Origin: Methyloprofundus sp.
Lineage (GTDB): Bacteria > Pseudomonadota > Gammaproteobacteria > Methylococcales > Methylomonadaceae
Direction: 5' to 3'
Assembly (NCBI GenBank): GCA_030619185.1
Contig: JAUXBW010000107.1
Span: 1-7,930 of the forward strand
Length of the DNA: 7,930 bases
Numbering within the stretch: position 1 is the stretch's first letter; each line of letters begins with the position of its first letter. The notes beneath the pieces were generated by a model. That model had not been told where the DNA came from and searched no databases. It saw only the letters and a list, made by a program, of their open reading frames with translations. Of this stretch, positions 1-5,376 are shown one piece after another. A program made the position numbers and the translations under genes.

Positions 1-293
1 AAATCTTAGCTTCACCCATAGGTTAAGCGGGCATTTTTTTGAAGTGCAGTGGAATCAAGATCTTGTGCTAGAAACCGTGGGCAACTGATTTTTCTAGGTT
101 CAAGCTATGTAATGCCTCCCTTGGGCTCCATTGTCTGAAAAATGCCTAGCTTTCACGCCCAAATTTTCACAAAACTCATACTTAACCAATGTTTTAGGAT
201 TATAATAATAAGTTTTATCGTTGCCCTTGATAACAATAGCTTGTTATGTCACTTTTTTGCCAGGCGGCACTTTCTATATAATCACAAATAAAT
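1..293. other. Leading region without an established gene
   Basis: No complete gene is visible here. One frame on the plus strand is open from the left edge (codons from base 2) to a TGA at 86-88 and reads ...GHFFEVQWNQDLVLETVGN; this could be the last 28 residues of a gene that begins outside the window, but so short an open frame is expected by chance and I recognise no family. Bases 89-293 are AT-rich, with two TATAAT hexamers (201-206 and 277-282); only the second lies close to the next gene. No convincing terminator, tRNA or repeat was seen. Confidence 0.4.
253..282 (+). promoter_or_regulatory. Possible promoter for the GT2 / LAB_N gene pair
   Basis: A perfect -10 hexamer TATAAT lies at 277-282. 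The best -35 candidates are poor: TTGCCA at 257-262 is only 14 bases away, and a T-run at 253-258 has the right distance (18) but few matches. If this -10 is used, transcription would begin around 288-290, only about 5 bases before the ATG at 294, giving an almost leaderless message. This fits the absence of a Shine-Dalgarno sequence before that ATG. This is inference from motif position only. Confidence 0.3.
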
Positions 294-1022
294 ATGAAAA
301 TATCAGTTGTTGTGCCTGTGCACAATGAAGAAGATAATATTGAGTCATTGATTGCTGAAATATCAGCAGCACTTAAGCCCTCTTATCCCTTTGAAATGAT
401 ATTTATTGATGATGGCAGTTCCGATTCAACATTAGCAAAATTACAAACGGCCAGACAAAAACACCCCCAACTACGTATACTTCATCATCAGTCTAGTTGT
501 GGTCAAAGTCGTGCAATACATAGTGGAGTCAGTGCAGCACAATACCCCTGGATTGCGACACTTGATGGGGATGGACAGAATGACCCTGCCGATATACCCA
601 ATCTGGTTGAGGCGCAACAGCAATACGATAACCCGGAATCTCTGTGGATGTTGGCCGGGTTTCGTCATAAACGAAATGATAGCGGTTGGCGACGTTTTTC
701 ATCGCGCTTTGCCAATAGTATTCGCCAGAAAATTCTTCGCGACAATACGCCCGACACGGGATGTGGTTTAAAGCTTTTTTTGCGCGATAAATTTTTACAA
801 CTCCCTTATTTTGATCATATACATCGCTTTCTGCCTGCCATGATCTTAGCTGCTGGCGGGCAAGTTATTTCAGTCAAAGTGAATCATCGTTCGCGTAGAC
901 ACGGCCAATCGAAATACGGCACACTCGACCGATTAATGGCTGGTATTGTCGATTTGCTGGGTGTCGTCTGGTTAAACAAACGTCATAGTTTACCGGTAAT
1001 AACTGAGGTCACCCGTGGATAA
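294..1022 (+). CDS. Family 2 glycosyltransferase, polyprenyl-phosphate mannosyltransferase (DPM1)-like
   Basis: This 242-residue protein is a GT-A fold, family 2 glycosyltransferase. Visible motifs are the nucleotide-binding start VVVPVHNEE (5-13), DDGSSDST (39-46), the metal-binding DGD at 91-93 within LDGDGQNDP, GFRHKRND (122-129), DTGCGLK (154-160) and the basic HRSRRHGQSKYG (198-209), the usual order in dolichyl/undecaprenyl-phosphate sugar transferases. Family members move a sugar from a nucleotide donor to a polyprenyl phosphate on the cytoplasmic face of the inner membrane. There is no C-terminal pair of membrane helices as in ArnC or GtrB, so it is probably peripheral. It overlaps the next gene by 8 bases, implying co-translation and a shared pathway. 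The ATG lacks a Shine-Dalgarno sequence. Sugar and carrier are not determinable; the family call is firm. Confidence 0.93.
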   Translation: MKISVVVPVHNEEDNIESLIAEISAALKPSYPFEMIFIDDGSSDSTLAKLQTARQKHPQLRILHHQSSCGQSRAIHSGVSAAQYPWIATLDGDGQNDPADIPNLVEAQQQYDNPESLWMLAGFRHKRNDSGWRRFSSRFANSIRQKILRDNTPDTGCGLKLFLRDKFLQLPYFDHIHRFLPAMILAAGGQVISVKVNHRSRRHGQSKYGTLDRLMAGIVDLLGVVWLNKRHSLPVITEVTRG

Positions 1023-1299
1023 AGAAACAAGCTGGTTAATCATTGGTTTTTTAGGCCAGGCTCTGTTTTCTGCTCGTTTTTTAATTCAATGGTTAGCAAG
1101 CGAACGCGCTAAAAAAAGCGTTATGCCCGTGTTATTCTGGTATTTCAGCATTTTTGGCGGGACCACCTTGTTTATTTATGCAATACATAAACAAGACCCG
1201 GTATTTATCGTTGGCCAGGGATCTGGATTATTAATTTACGCACGTAATTTATATTTTGTTTTACGGGCTAAAAAAACAATACAGGATTACAAAAAGTAA
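1015..1299 (+). CDS. Small LAB_N (lipid-A-disaccharide synthase N-terminal domain) membrane protein
   Basis: The 94-residue protein is almost entirely one LAB_N domain. Recognisable blocks are GFLGQALFSARFLIQWLASE (residues 11-30), the SVMPVLFWYFS stretch, DPVFIVGQGSGLLIYARNLY and a short basic tail. It is predicted to have about three membrane helices. The domain is named from its fusion to LpxB in some species, but here there is no LpxB catalytic part, so it is not a disaccharide synthase. As I recall, the family is related to the MtN3/SWEET and PQ-loop transporters, so a role in moving or presenting a lipid-linked sugar is plausible but inferred. The start is a GTG, supported by TGAGGT at 1004-1009 five bases upstream. 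It overlaps the glycosyltransferase gene and ends 4 bases from the convergent ArnT-like gene. Confidence 0.9.
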   Translation: MDKETSWLIIGFLGQALFSARFLIQWLASERAKKSVMPVLFWYFSIFGGTTLFIYAIHKQDPVFIVGQGSGLLIYARNLYFVLRAKKTIQDYKK

Positions 1300-1303
1300 T
1301 TTA

Positions 1304-2896
1304 TCATCTACTTTGTCCTCGTTGCTTTTGTACCATTTGCTGTCCGGTTCTAAAAATTAACCAGCGTTCACGTTGTTTTTGTATATAGCTAACATTAGTA
1401 TCTTTTTTCTTCTCTACAGAAATTAAATAGCCATCTGGGTGAGCATTTGCCCAGCTATTCAGTTGATTATAATCGACCACCTCAATTGCCTGGGTTAAAC
1501 GTCCAAGAAAGTGAAATTGCCCTTGATAATTATTAACATAAGCAACAGGGGTATCATGGGTCTGCATGTCTTTTACTTTTTCTGCAGCAGGTCTTAAATT
1601 GTAAGCAAGCCCGGTATATTTAAAAAAACAGAAAAAACCTATAACAATTGCAATAACAAGAGAAACACTAACGGCCAGAACAGATAATTGGCGTAAGTAG
1701 AGAGTTAAAGCAGACAATATCAAGCCAATGACTAAAACGCTTCCACCCCAGGTATAATCCATAGCCTGCACCCAGGATAGTTTGGCAAAAGATGCCATTG
1801 TAGGCATTAATATTAACAGTATCCCGACAGCGCAAAAACAAAGTGGCAAAAGCAAGTCTGTTATGAGTGCCGGTTTATTTTTATCGTTCGTCAGAAGACG
1901 CGCAATAAGTAGACTAAAAGCGGGTAGTAGTGGCACTAGATAATGTACTTGTTTACTCTGGATAAGAGAAAAAATCAGTAAGCAACTGATAAACCAGAGA
2001 CTACAAAAACGTATGCCCTGATCTTGTTTCCACGGCATACTGACTAAACATTTCCATATACGAGGCCATGCAATCCAGGGAAAAATAAATAGGGGTAAAA
2101 AAGGCAAATACCACCAGAAAGGGCGTGCATGTAAACTAGTTGTAACCGCTCGATCGGCAGTTTGACTCCATAAAATCGCATTTGCGTAGGCTTCACCCCC
2201 TTGTATTGCGGCAGGAATTGCCCAGGCTAATGCAATGAGAGCCCCCCGCAGTATAGCGATAAACATATAGCTATACCAACGATAGTAATGCACTTGCTGA
2301 TCCTTTTCAGCCCATAAAGGCATCAATAAAGCGAGCGGTAGCAAATGAACCAGAATAACCGGACCTTTAGCCAGTACCCCTAGTCCAATAGCTAACGATA
2401 CAGTAGACCAGCCTTTTACTTGCTTGCCTTGCACAGCAGTCACAAGCCCCAGCATACCCAGCAAAACACAATTACTGAGCAATATATCAAACATAGTTGC
2501 AGTGGCAAAAAGTGTCCATAGCAGTGTGCCAATTAATACCCAGGGCGCAAGTAACGCAACATTTTCCTGACTAGGCCATAACTGCTTTGCTAAAGCGCGT
2601 GTCAAGTACAAATTAAATAGCGCGCAGACCGGACCTACAAGACGAGCTGCCCACTCATTCACTCCAAACAGACCCCAGCTTAATTGAATAAGCCAAAACA
2701 ATAAAGGTGGCTTATGACTATACGTTTCGCCATTAAGGTAGGGAACCAGAAAATCCTCTCGCAACCACATCTCCCAGGCAACCGATAGATAACGTGTTTC
2801 ATCAATCGGTGTAGGCGTGCGCAAGAAGACACTAAATGTAAGTAAAAGCCACAAAGGGAGAATCCCCCAGCGAGCTAACTGAGTATTATTGATCAT
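1304..2896 (-). CDS. ArnT/PMT-like integral membrane glycosyltransferase
   Basis: The protein has about 530 residues and many hydrophobic helices, matching the length and build of ArnT (4-amino-4-deoxy-L-arabinose transferase) and related PMT-type GT-C enzymes. The first periplasmic loop carries the family signature PIDETRYLSVAWEMW, with the acidic DE pair expected at the active site, then YSHKPPLLFW with the conserved lysine; LAKGPV follows in a later helix. The C-terminal part is a soluble, probably periplasmic domain. Such enzymes move a sugar from a polyprenyl phosphate to lipid A or another acceptor on the periplasmic face. An in-frame ATG lies 12 codons upstream (2932), but the ATG at 2896 is preceded by AAGGA (2905-2909, minus strand) at 8 bases, and the extra residues overlie this site, so I prefer 2896. 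True ArnT activity is not proven; the donor may come from the adjacent GT2 enzyme. Confidence 0.9.
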   Translation of the reverse strand: MINNTQLARWGILPLWLLLTFSVFLRTPTPIDETRYLSVAWEMWLREDFLVPYLNGETYSHKPPLLFWLIQLSWGLFGVNEWAARLVGPVCALFNLYLTRALAKQLWPSQENVALLAPWVLIGTLLWTLFATATMFDILLSNCVLLGMLGLVTAVQGKQVKGWSTVSLAIGLGVLAKGPVILVHLLPLALLMPLWAEKDQQVHYYRWYSYMFIAILRGALIALAWAIPAAIQGGEAYANAILWSQTADRAVTTSLHARPFWWYLPFLPLFIFPWIAWPRIWKCLVSMPWKQDQGIRFCSLWFISCLLIFSLIQSKQVHYLVPLLPAFSLLIARLLTNDKNKPALITDLLLPLCFCAVGILLILMPTMASFAKLSWVQAMDYTWGGSVLVIGLILSALTLYLRQLSVLAVSVSLVIAIVIGFFCFFKYTGLAYNLRPAAEKVKDMQTHDTPVAYVNNYQGQFHFLGRLTQAIEVVDYNQLNSWANAHPDGYLISVEKKKDTNVSYIQKQRERWLIFRTGQQMVQKQRGQSR

Positions 2897-2950
2897 AGAG
2901 TAAATCCTTGGGTACACACAATTCTCACTCATGCGTCACGAAACTCAAAC

Positions 2951-2980
2951 ATCATAGATCTAATCAAAAAATATGCTCAA
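2951..2980 (-). promoter_or_regulatory. Possible promoter for the ArnT-like gene
   Basis: On the minus strand TTGAGC (2980-2975) and TATGAT (2956-2951) are separated by 18 bases, matching the sigma-70 consensus at 4/6 and 5/6 positions. Predicted transcription start is about 2944, which leaves a leader of about 47 bases before the preferred ATG at 2896. No operator-like repeat was noticed beside it. Such matches are common in AT-rich DNA, so confidence is moderate at best. Confidence 0.4.
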
Positions 2981-3012
2981 AATAACCCAGGCAAGTTAGC
3001 TAATGGATAATT

Positions 3013-3057
3013 GTAGGTGCTGCTTTAGCTACACTGTGCGGATAAATCCGCACCTAC
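3013..3057. repeat. BIME-like element: two REP hairpins in inverted orientation
   Basis: The plus strand reads GTAG (3013-3016) then an imperfect 18-base palindrome (3017-3034: GTGCTGC, loop TTTA, GCTACAC). After one T there is a second, perfect 18-base palindrome (3036-3053) followed by CTAC (3054-3057). Read from the minus strand the second half is GTAG, GTGCGGA, TTTA, TCCGCAC, the same build. A GTAG tetranucleotide directly before a palindrome is the hallmark of REP sequences mobilised by RAYT (TnpA-REP) transposases; two facing REPs form a BIME. The outer arms also make a 9-bp inverted repeat (3012-3020 with 3050-3058). No RAYT gene is in the window. The structure is seen directly; the REP assignment rests on its form, since only one copy is present here. 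Confidence 0.72.
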
Positions 3058-3136
3058 ATCTTTGTTATTTTGTGCGCAATCCTCATTTTAATTTATGCAC
3101 GTCTAAGTTAGTCTGGTTATGGAACAGAATGATGAA

Positions 3137-3164
3137 TTGATTACGTTATATTTTGTATTATATT
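3137..3164 (+). promoter_or_regulatory. Promoter-like site in the intergenic region
   Basis: TTGATT (3137-3142) and TATATT (3159-3164) are separated by 16 bases, 4/6 and 5/6 matches to sigma-70 consensus. Transcription would start near 3171 and run toward the 3' end of the oppositely oriented exonuclease gene. The only candidate product is the 43-codon open frame at 3271, or a non-coding or antisense RNA. The surrounding DNA is very AT-rich, so a chance match is possible. Confidence 0.3.
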
Positions 3165-3270
3165 TTTATAAAGTTACTATAGCATTTATATGTGTTTATT
3201 GGGATAACCTAGCTGGCATGATAAGTACTCATTCAATAATTTCTTAACACTTTTATTTTAAGGCATCAAA

Positions 3271-3402
3271 ATGCACCTAAAAATAATTACGGAACAAGAG
3301 GAATCCATATCATCATTCCACCCCTTTTCAAGCTGCCTGCAGTGTTCTTCGATACGTTTCCTGAATAATAAAAGCATCGGTACTGGCTCTATGCCGTGTT
3401 AA
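3271..3402 (+). CDS. Doubtful 43-residue open frame, antisense to the exonuclease 3' end
   Basis: An ATG at 3271 is preceded by AAGG (3260-3263) at 7 bases and follows a promoter-like site. The frame runs 43 codons, begins MHLKIITEQEES and ends in TAA at 3400-3402, overlapping the last 75 bases of the convergent exonuclease gene on the other strand. I recognise no family, no signal peptide and no motif. An open frame of this length occurs easily by chance, and its second half reads antisense to real coding sequence, so it is reported only because the translation signals are well placed. Confidence 0.15.
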   Translation: MHLKIITEQEESISSFHPFSSCLQCSSIRFLNNKSIGTGSMPC

Positions 3403-3813
3403 GCTAAGTTCGTCAATAATATGACTTTTAGTCTCATGCCAGATTTCCATTTGATGTTCATTCAAGATAAATTCCAGTGCGCTGATGGTAAAGGAATAGC
3501 CCATTCTTGCCGCAGAAAATAGTTCGATCAACCAGGGTTTATCAACCACCCAGCCGTCGCTATAAACTGTTTTACCCTGCAGAAACTGATTGATTTCTGC
3601 GGCAACCTGAATAGCGGGCTTACCTCTTTTGTGTAATAAATCCCTACTAATATGGTGCGTCTCTTCAGCTTCTATACTCCAGTGTTGCCAATAAGAGACA
3701 GGCTGGATTAAGCTACAATATTTCTCTCCACTACTTAAGACAATGCCTATTTCTATTGGGTAACTTGTGCCGCCAAAGCCAGATGCTTCAATATCGATAA
3801 TATTCGGGATCAT
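3328..3813 (-). CDS. Compact DEDDh-type 3'-5' exonuclease (DnaQ-like fold)
   Basis: The 161-residue protein consists of a single exonuclease domain. All catalytic residues of the DEDDh class are visible: D7 and E9 in IIDIEASG (motif Exo I), D86 in YSDGWVVDKPWL (Exo II) and H141 with D146 in HRASTDA (Exo III, the H-x4-D spacing). These coordinate two metal ions that cleave nucleotides from a 3' end. It lacks the extra domains of DNA polymerase III epsilon or RNase T, so the substrate (DNA or RNA) is open and a housekeeping repair or RNA-processing role is only inferred. An AGGA lies 12 bases before the ATG, a rather long spacing; a TATAAG hexamer (3844-3839, minus strand) could be the -10, without a good -35. 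It stands alone, divergent from the tol genes. Confidence 0.88.
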   Translation of the reverse strand: MIPNIIDIEASGFGGTSYPIEIGIVLSSGEKYCSLIQPVSYWQHWSIEAEETHHISRDLLHKRGKPAIQVAAEINQFLQGKTVYSDGWVVDKPWLIELFSAARMGYSFTISALEFILNEHQMEIWHETKSHIIDELSLTRHRASTDAFIIQETYRRTLQAA

Positions 3814-3860
3814 TTCTGAGGGTTTTCCTAGTGTCGGGCTTATAGGTTAAACTAAGGGAG

Positions 3861-4016
3861 ATGGAATTAAATAGTCATCCAATATTGCGGGTCTTTTTGT
3901 CCGTTTTTAGCAGTGTAGCAACTTTAAGTAGCTGGCTATGCGCCTGTTGCTACGCCACTATAGACAAACAAAAAACCTACCCAAAATGGGACGGTTATAT
4001 ATTTCCAGCTCCCTAA
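3861..4016 (+). CDS. Doubtful 51-residue open frame with a hydrophobic segment
   Basis: The frame starts at ATG 3861, with a strong purine motif AAGGGAG directly abutting the start codon (too close for ideal Shine-Dalgarno spacing), and ends in TAA at 4014-4016. The product begins MELNSHPILRVFLSVF and has one hydrophobic stretch (about residues 8-32) ending in a cysteine-rich LCACCYA, then a polar tail ending in YIFPAP. It could be a small membrane protein or a lipoprotein-like peptide. However, the frame includes a strong inverted repeat (3912-3959), which suggests the DNA is structural or non-coding. No family is recognised. Confidence 0.15.
   Translation: MELNSHPILRVFLSVFSSVATLSSWLCACCYATIDKQKTYPKWDGYIFPAP
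3912..3959. repeat. Inverted repeat with GTAG...CTAC arms
   Basis: GTAGCAAC (3915-3922) pairs perfectly with GTTGCTAC (3946-3953). AGTG (3912-3915) and CACT (3956-3959) can extend the stem across a 3-base bulge. The loop contains a second small dyad, TAGC-TG-GCTA (3929-3938). There is no T-run after the stem, so it is not a typical terminator in either direction. The GTAG...CTAC borders resemble the BIME at 3013-3057, but the interior does not match it. Confidence 0.55.
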
Positions 4017-4017
4017 G
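4001..4017 (+). repeat. Imperfect direct repeat, left copy
   Basis: ATTTCCAGCTCCCTAAG here recurs as ATTTCCAACTCCCTAAG at 4270-4286, with one mismatch in 17 bases and an offset of 269 bases. The left copy covers the stop codon of the doubtful 51-codon frame; the right copy lies just upstream of ybgC. Confidence 0.5.
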
Positions 4018-4269
4018 TTCACATTATGGAATAAATTTTGCTTCTGTTGCAATGCAATTAAGCAATTAAATATTTCGGATCTCGAAGAACTCCGCTAAAA
4101 TATTAGATAATTTTTGAACGATGGCTTTATGTTGCATAAGACTTTTCAATTTTAATCTATATAGCCTAACAATACGCGCGTCATTTCTGGAGTTAGTTTA
4201 CCCGTATTTTTTGAGTTTCCGCTCCCCTCCCCCCTTTCTCTAGCGAGCAATTGATGGATGAGTTAGCTT

Positions 4270-4286
4270 ATTTCCAACTCCCTAAG
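4270..4286 (+). repeat. Imperfect direct repeat, right copy
   Basis: This copy matches 16 of 17 bases of 4001-4017. It ends 20 bases before the ybgC start codon, where a regulator could bind, but two copies cannot distinguish a binding site from a relic of duplication. Confidence 0.45.
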
Positions 4287-4306
4287 AAAAGATAAGATAT
4301 AAAAAT

Positions 4307-4705
4307 ATGAGCAAGATTTTTAACTGGCCGGTGCGTGTCTATTATGAAGACACAGATGCCGGTGGCGTGGTGTTTTATGCCAATTACCTAAAGTTTTATG
4401 AACGTGCACGAACGGAAATGTTACGTGCTATGGGTTTTGAACAAGATAAATTGATTACACATGAAAGGGTGATTTTTGTCGTCCGTTCAGTACAGCTTGA
4501 TTACCTAAAGCCAGCTCGATTTAATGAAATGTTAAATGTGACAGCCACGTTAAGTAAAGTTAAAAGTGCCAGTTTAACTTTTGAACAAACAATCACCCGA
4601 AATGATGAGCTCCTAAATACCGCAAGCATACGTATCGGCTGTCTGGATTCTGACAGCTTACGTCCCAAACTAATTCCTGATGCATTAAAGCAAGCAATAA
4701 CATGA
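4307..4705 (+). CDS. ybgC: YbgC-type acyl-CoA thioesterase, first gene of the tol cluster
   Basis: The 132-residue protein is a hotdog-fold 4-hydroxybenzoyl-CoA-thioesterase-like enzyme. It matches E. coli YbgC along its length: WPVRVYYEDTDAGGVVFY near the N-terminus, then NYLKFYERARTEMLRAMGF. D17 aligns with the catalytic Asp18 of E. coli YbgC. The E. coli sequence has His in VVYHASY, where this protein has Tyr24, a change also seen in other proteobacterial homologues as I recall. YbgC hydrolyses acyl-CoA thioesters at the cytoplasmic side of the membrane and is linked to phospholipid metabolism; its tie to Tol function is mainly genetic neighbourhood. The Shine-Dalgarno region is weak. Its TGA overlaps the tolQ ATG (ATGA), indicating translational coupling. 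Confidence 0.95.
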   Translation: MSKIFNWPVRVYYEDTDAGGVVFYANYLKFYERARTEMLRAMGFEQDKLITHERVIFVVRSVQLDYLKPARFNEMLNVTATLSKVKSASLTFEQTITRNDELLNTASIRIGCLDSDSLRPKLIPDALKQAIT

Positions 4706-5376
4706 ATAACGATTTATCTATTTTTTATTTAATTACGCAAGCCAGTTTAATGGTTCAGCTGGTGATGCTTATTTTATTAATGGCTTCGGTGGTTTCCTGG
4801 ACCTTTATTATTGCTAAGCGTAAAGAGCTAAAGCATGCTATTAGGATCACCGAAGAATTTGAATCTCAATTCTGGTCGGGGGGGGATTTAAGTGCCTTGT
4901 ATACTCAATTGACGGCGCAAGGGATACAGGCTGAGGGAGTGGAGAAAATCTTCGTTGCAGGCTATAAAGAATTCTCGCGTATGCATAAACTCACTGGCGT
5001 ACAGCCCTCTGAAAAGGTAGAAAATGCACAACGAGCTATGCGTATAGAGTTATCACGCGAGATGGACAAACTGGATGAAAGTTTACCCTTTTTAGCAACA
5101 GTCGGATCAACTAGCCCCTATGTGGGGCTGTTTGGGACAGTTTGGGGTATTATGAACTCATTTCGCTCGCTTTCCACAGCCAAGCAGGCGACCCTGGCAC
5201 AGGTTGCTCCCGGTATTGCAGAGGCACTGGTTGCCACGGCAATAGGCTTATTCGCTGCTATTCCTGCTGTGGTTGCGTATAACCGCTTTGCCACACAAGT
5301 AGACCGCTTGGCAGGGCGTTATGAATTATTTATTGATGAGTTTGTTGTCTTGTTACAACGACAGGTACACTCATAA
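4702..5376 (+). CDS. tolQ: TolQ, inner-membrane motor subunit of the Tol-Pal system
   Basis: The 224-residue protein belongs to the MotA/TolQ/ExbB family. Three membrane helices are visible at about 10-37, 128-153 and 168-194, with a long cytoplasmic loop between the first two. Conserved blocks are GLFGTVWGIM (142-151) and PGIAEALVATAIGLFAAIPAV (170-190). T146 and T179 correspond to the threonines lining the proton path of E. coli TolQ. TolQ forms a pentamer around a TolR dimer and converts proton-motive force into TolA movement. The start overlaps the ybgC stop by 4 bases, and the TAA overlaps the tolR ATG by one base (TAATG). The gene contains an uninterrupted run of eight G (4878-4885), codons for Ser-Gly-Gly at residues 59-61, where a slipped base would truncate the protein. 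Confidence 0.97.
   Translation: MNNDLSIFYLITQASLMVQLVMLILLMASVVSWTFIIAKRKELKHAIRITEEFESQFWSGGDLSALYTQLTAQGIQAEGVEKIFVAGYKEFSRMHKLTGVQPSEKVENAQRAMRIELSREMDKLDESLPFLATVGSTSPYVGLFGTVWGIMNSFRSLSTAKQATLAQVAPGIAEALVATAIGLFAAIPAVVAYNRFATQVDRLAGRYELFIDEFVVLLQRQVHS

Larger units (their letters stand above)
2933..3327. other. Intergenic region between ArnT-like and exonuclease genes
   Basis: This roughly 395-base stretch separates two minus-strand genes. It contains the ArnT-gene promoter candidate (2951-2980), a BIME-like pair of inverted REP hairpins (3013-3057), a plus-strand promoter candidate (3137-3164) and the start of a short open frame with a Shine-Dalgarno match (3271). A weak 5-bp inverted repeat, GGAAT (3300-3304) and ATTCC (3315-3319), lies just past the exonuclease stop but lacks a clean T-run, so I do not call it a terminator. 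The rest is AT-rich with nothing recognisable. Confidence 0.6.
3814..4306. other. Divergent intergenic region between exonuclease and ybgC
   Basis: About 490 bases that must hold the promoter of the tol genes, though no site stands out. The best guess, TTGCAT (4133-4138) with TATATA (4158-4163), has a long 19-base spacer. Also present are an inverted repeat (3912-3959), a doubtful 51-codon frame (3861-4016), an imperfect direct repeat (4001-4017 and 4270-4286), nested dyads around 4038-4065, a 20-base pyrimidine run (4222-4241) and a 13-codon mini frame (4254-4295) ending 11 bases before ybgC. The ruvABC genes often seen here in relatives are missing. Confidence 0.5.

Noticed and set aside
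2..88. Possible C-terminal end of an upstream gene
   Set aside because: Only 28 codons are visible, no family is recognised, and an open frame of this length is expected by chance; it is mentioned only in the region description.
471..771. Open frames on both strands inside the GT2 gene
   Set aside because: They overlap the gene with clear GT2 motifs and show no recognisable protein features.
2897..2932. Twelve-codon N-terminal extension of the ArnT-like protein starting at 2932
   Set aside because: No Shine-Dalgarno precedes 2932, whereas AAGGA is well placed for the ATG at 2896 and lies within the supposed extension. The extension does not resemble ArnT N-termini. It remains possible.
3300..3319. 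GGAAT...ATTCC hairpin as terminator of the exonuclease gene
   Set aside because: The stem has only 5 bp with a 10-base loop and no proper T-run on the minus strand.
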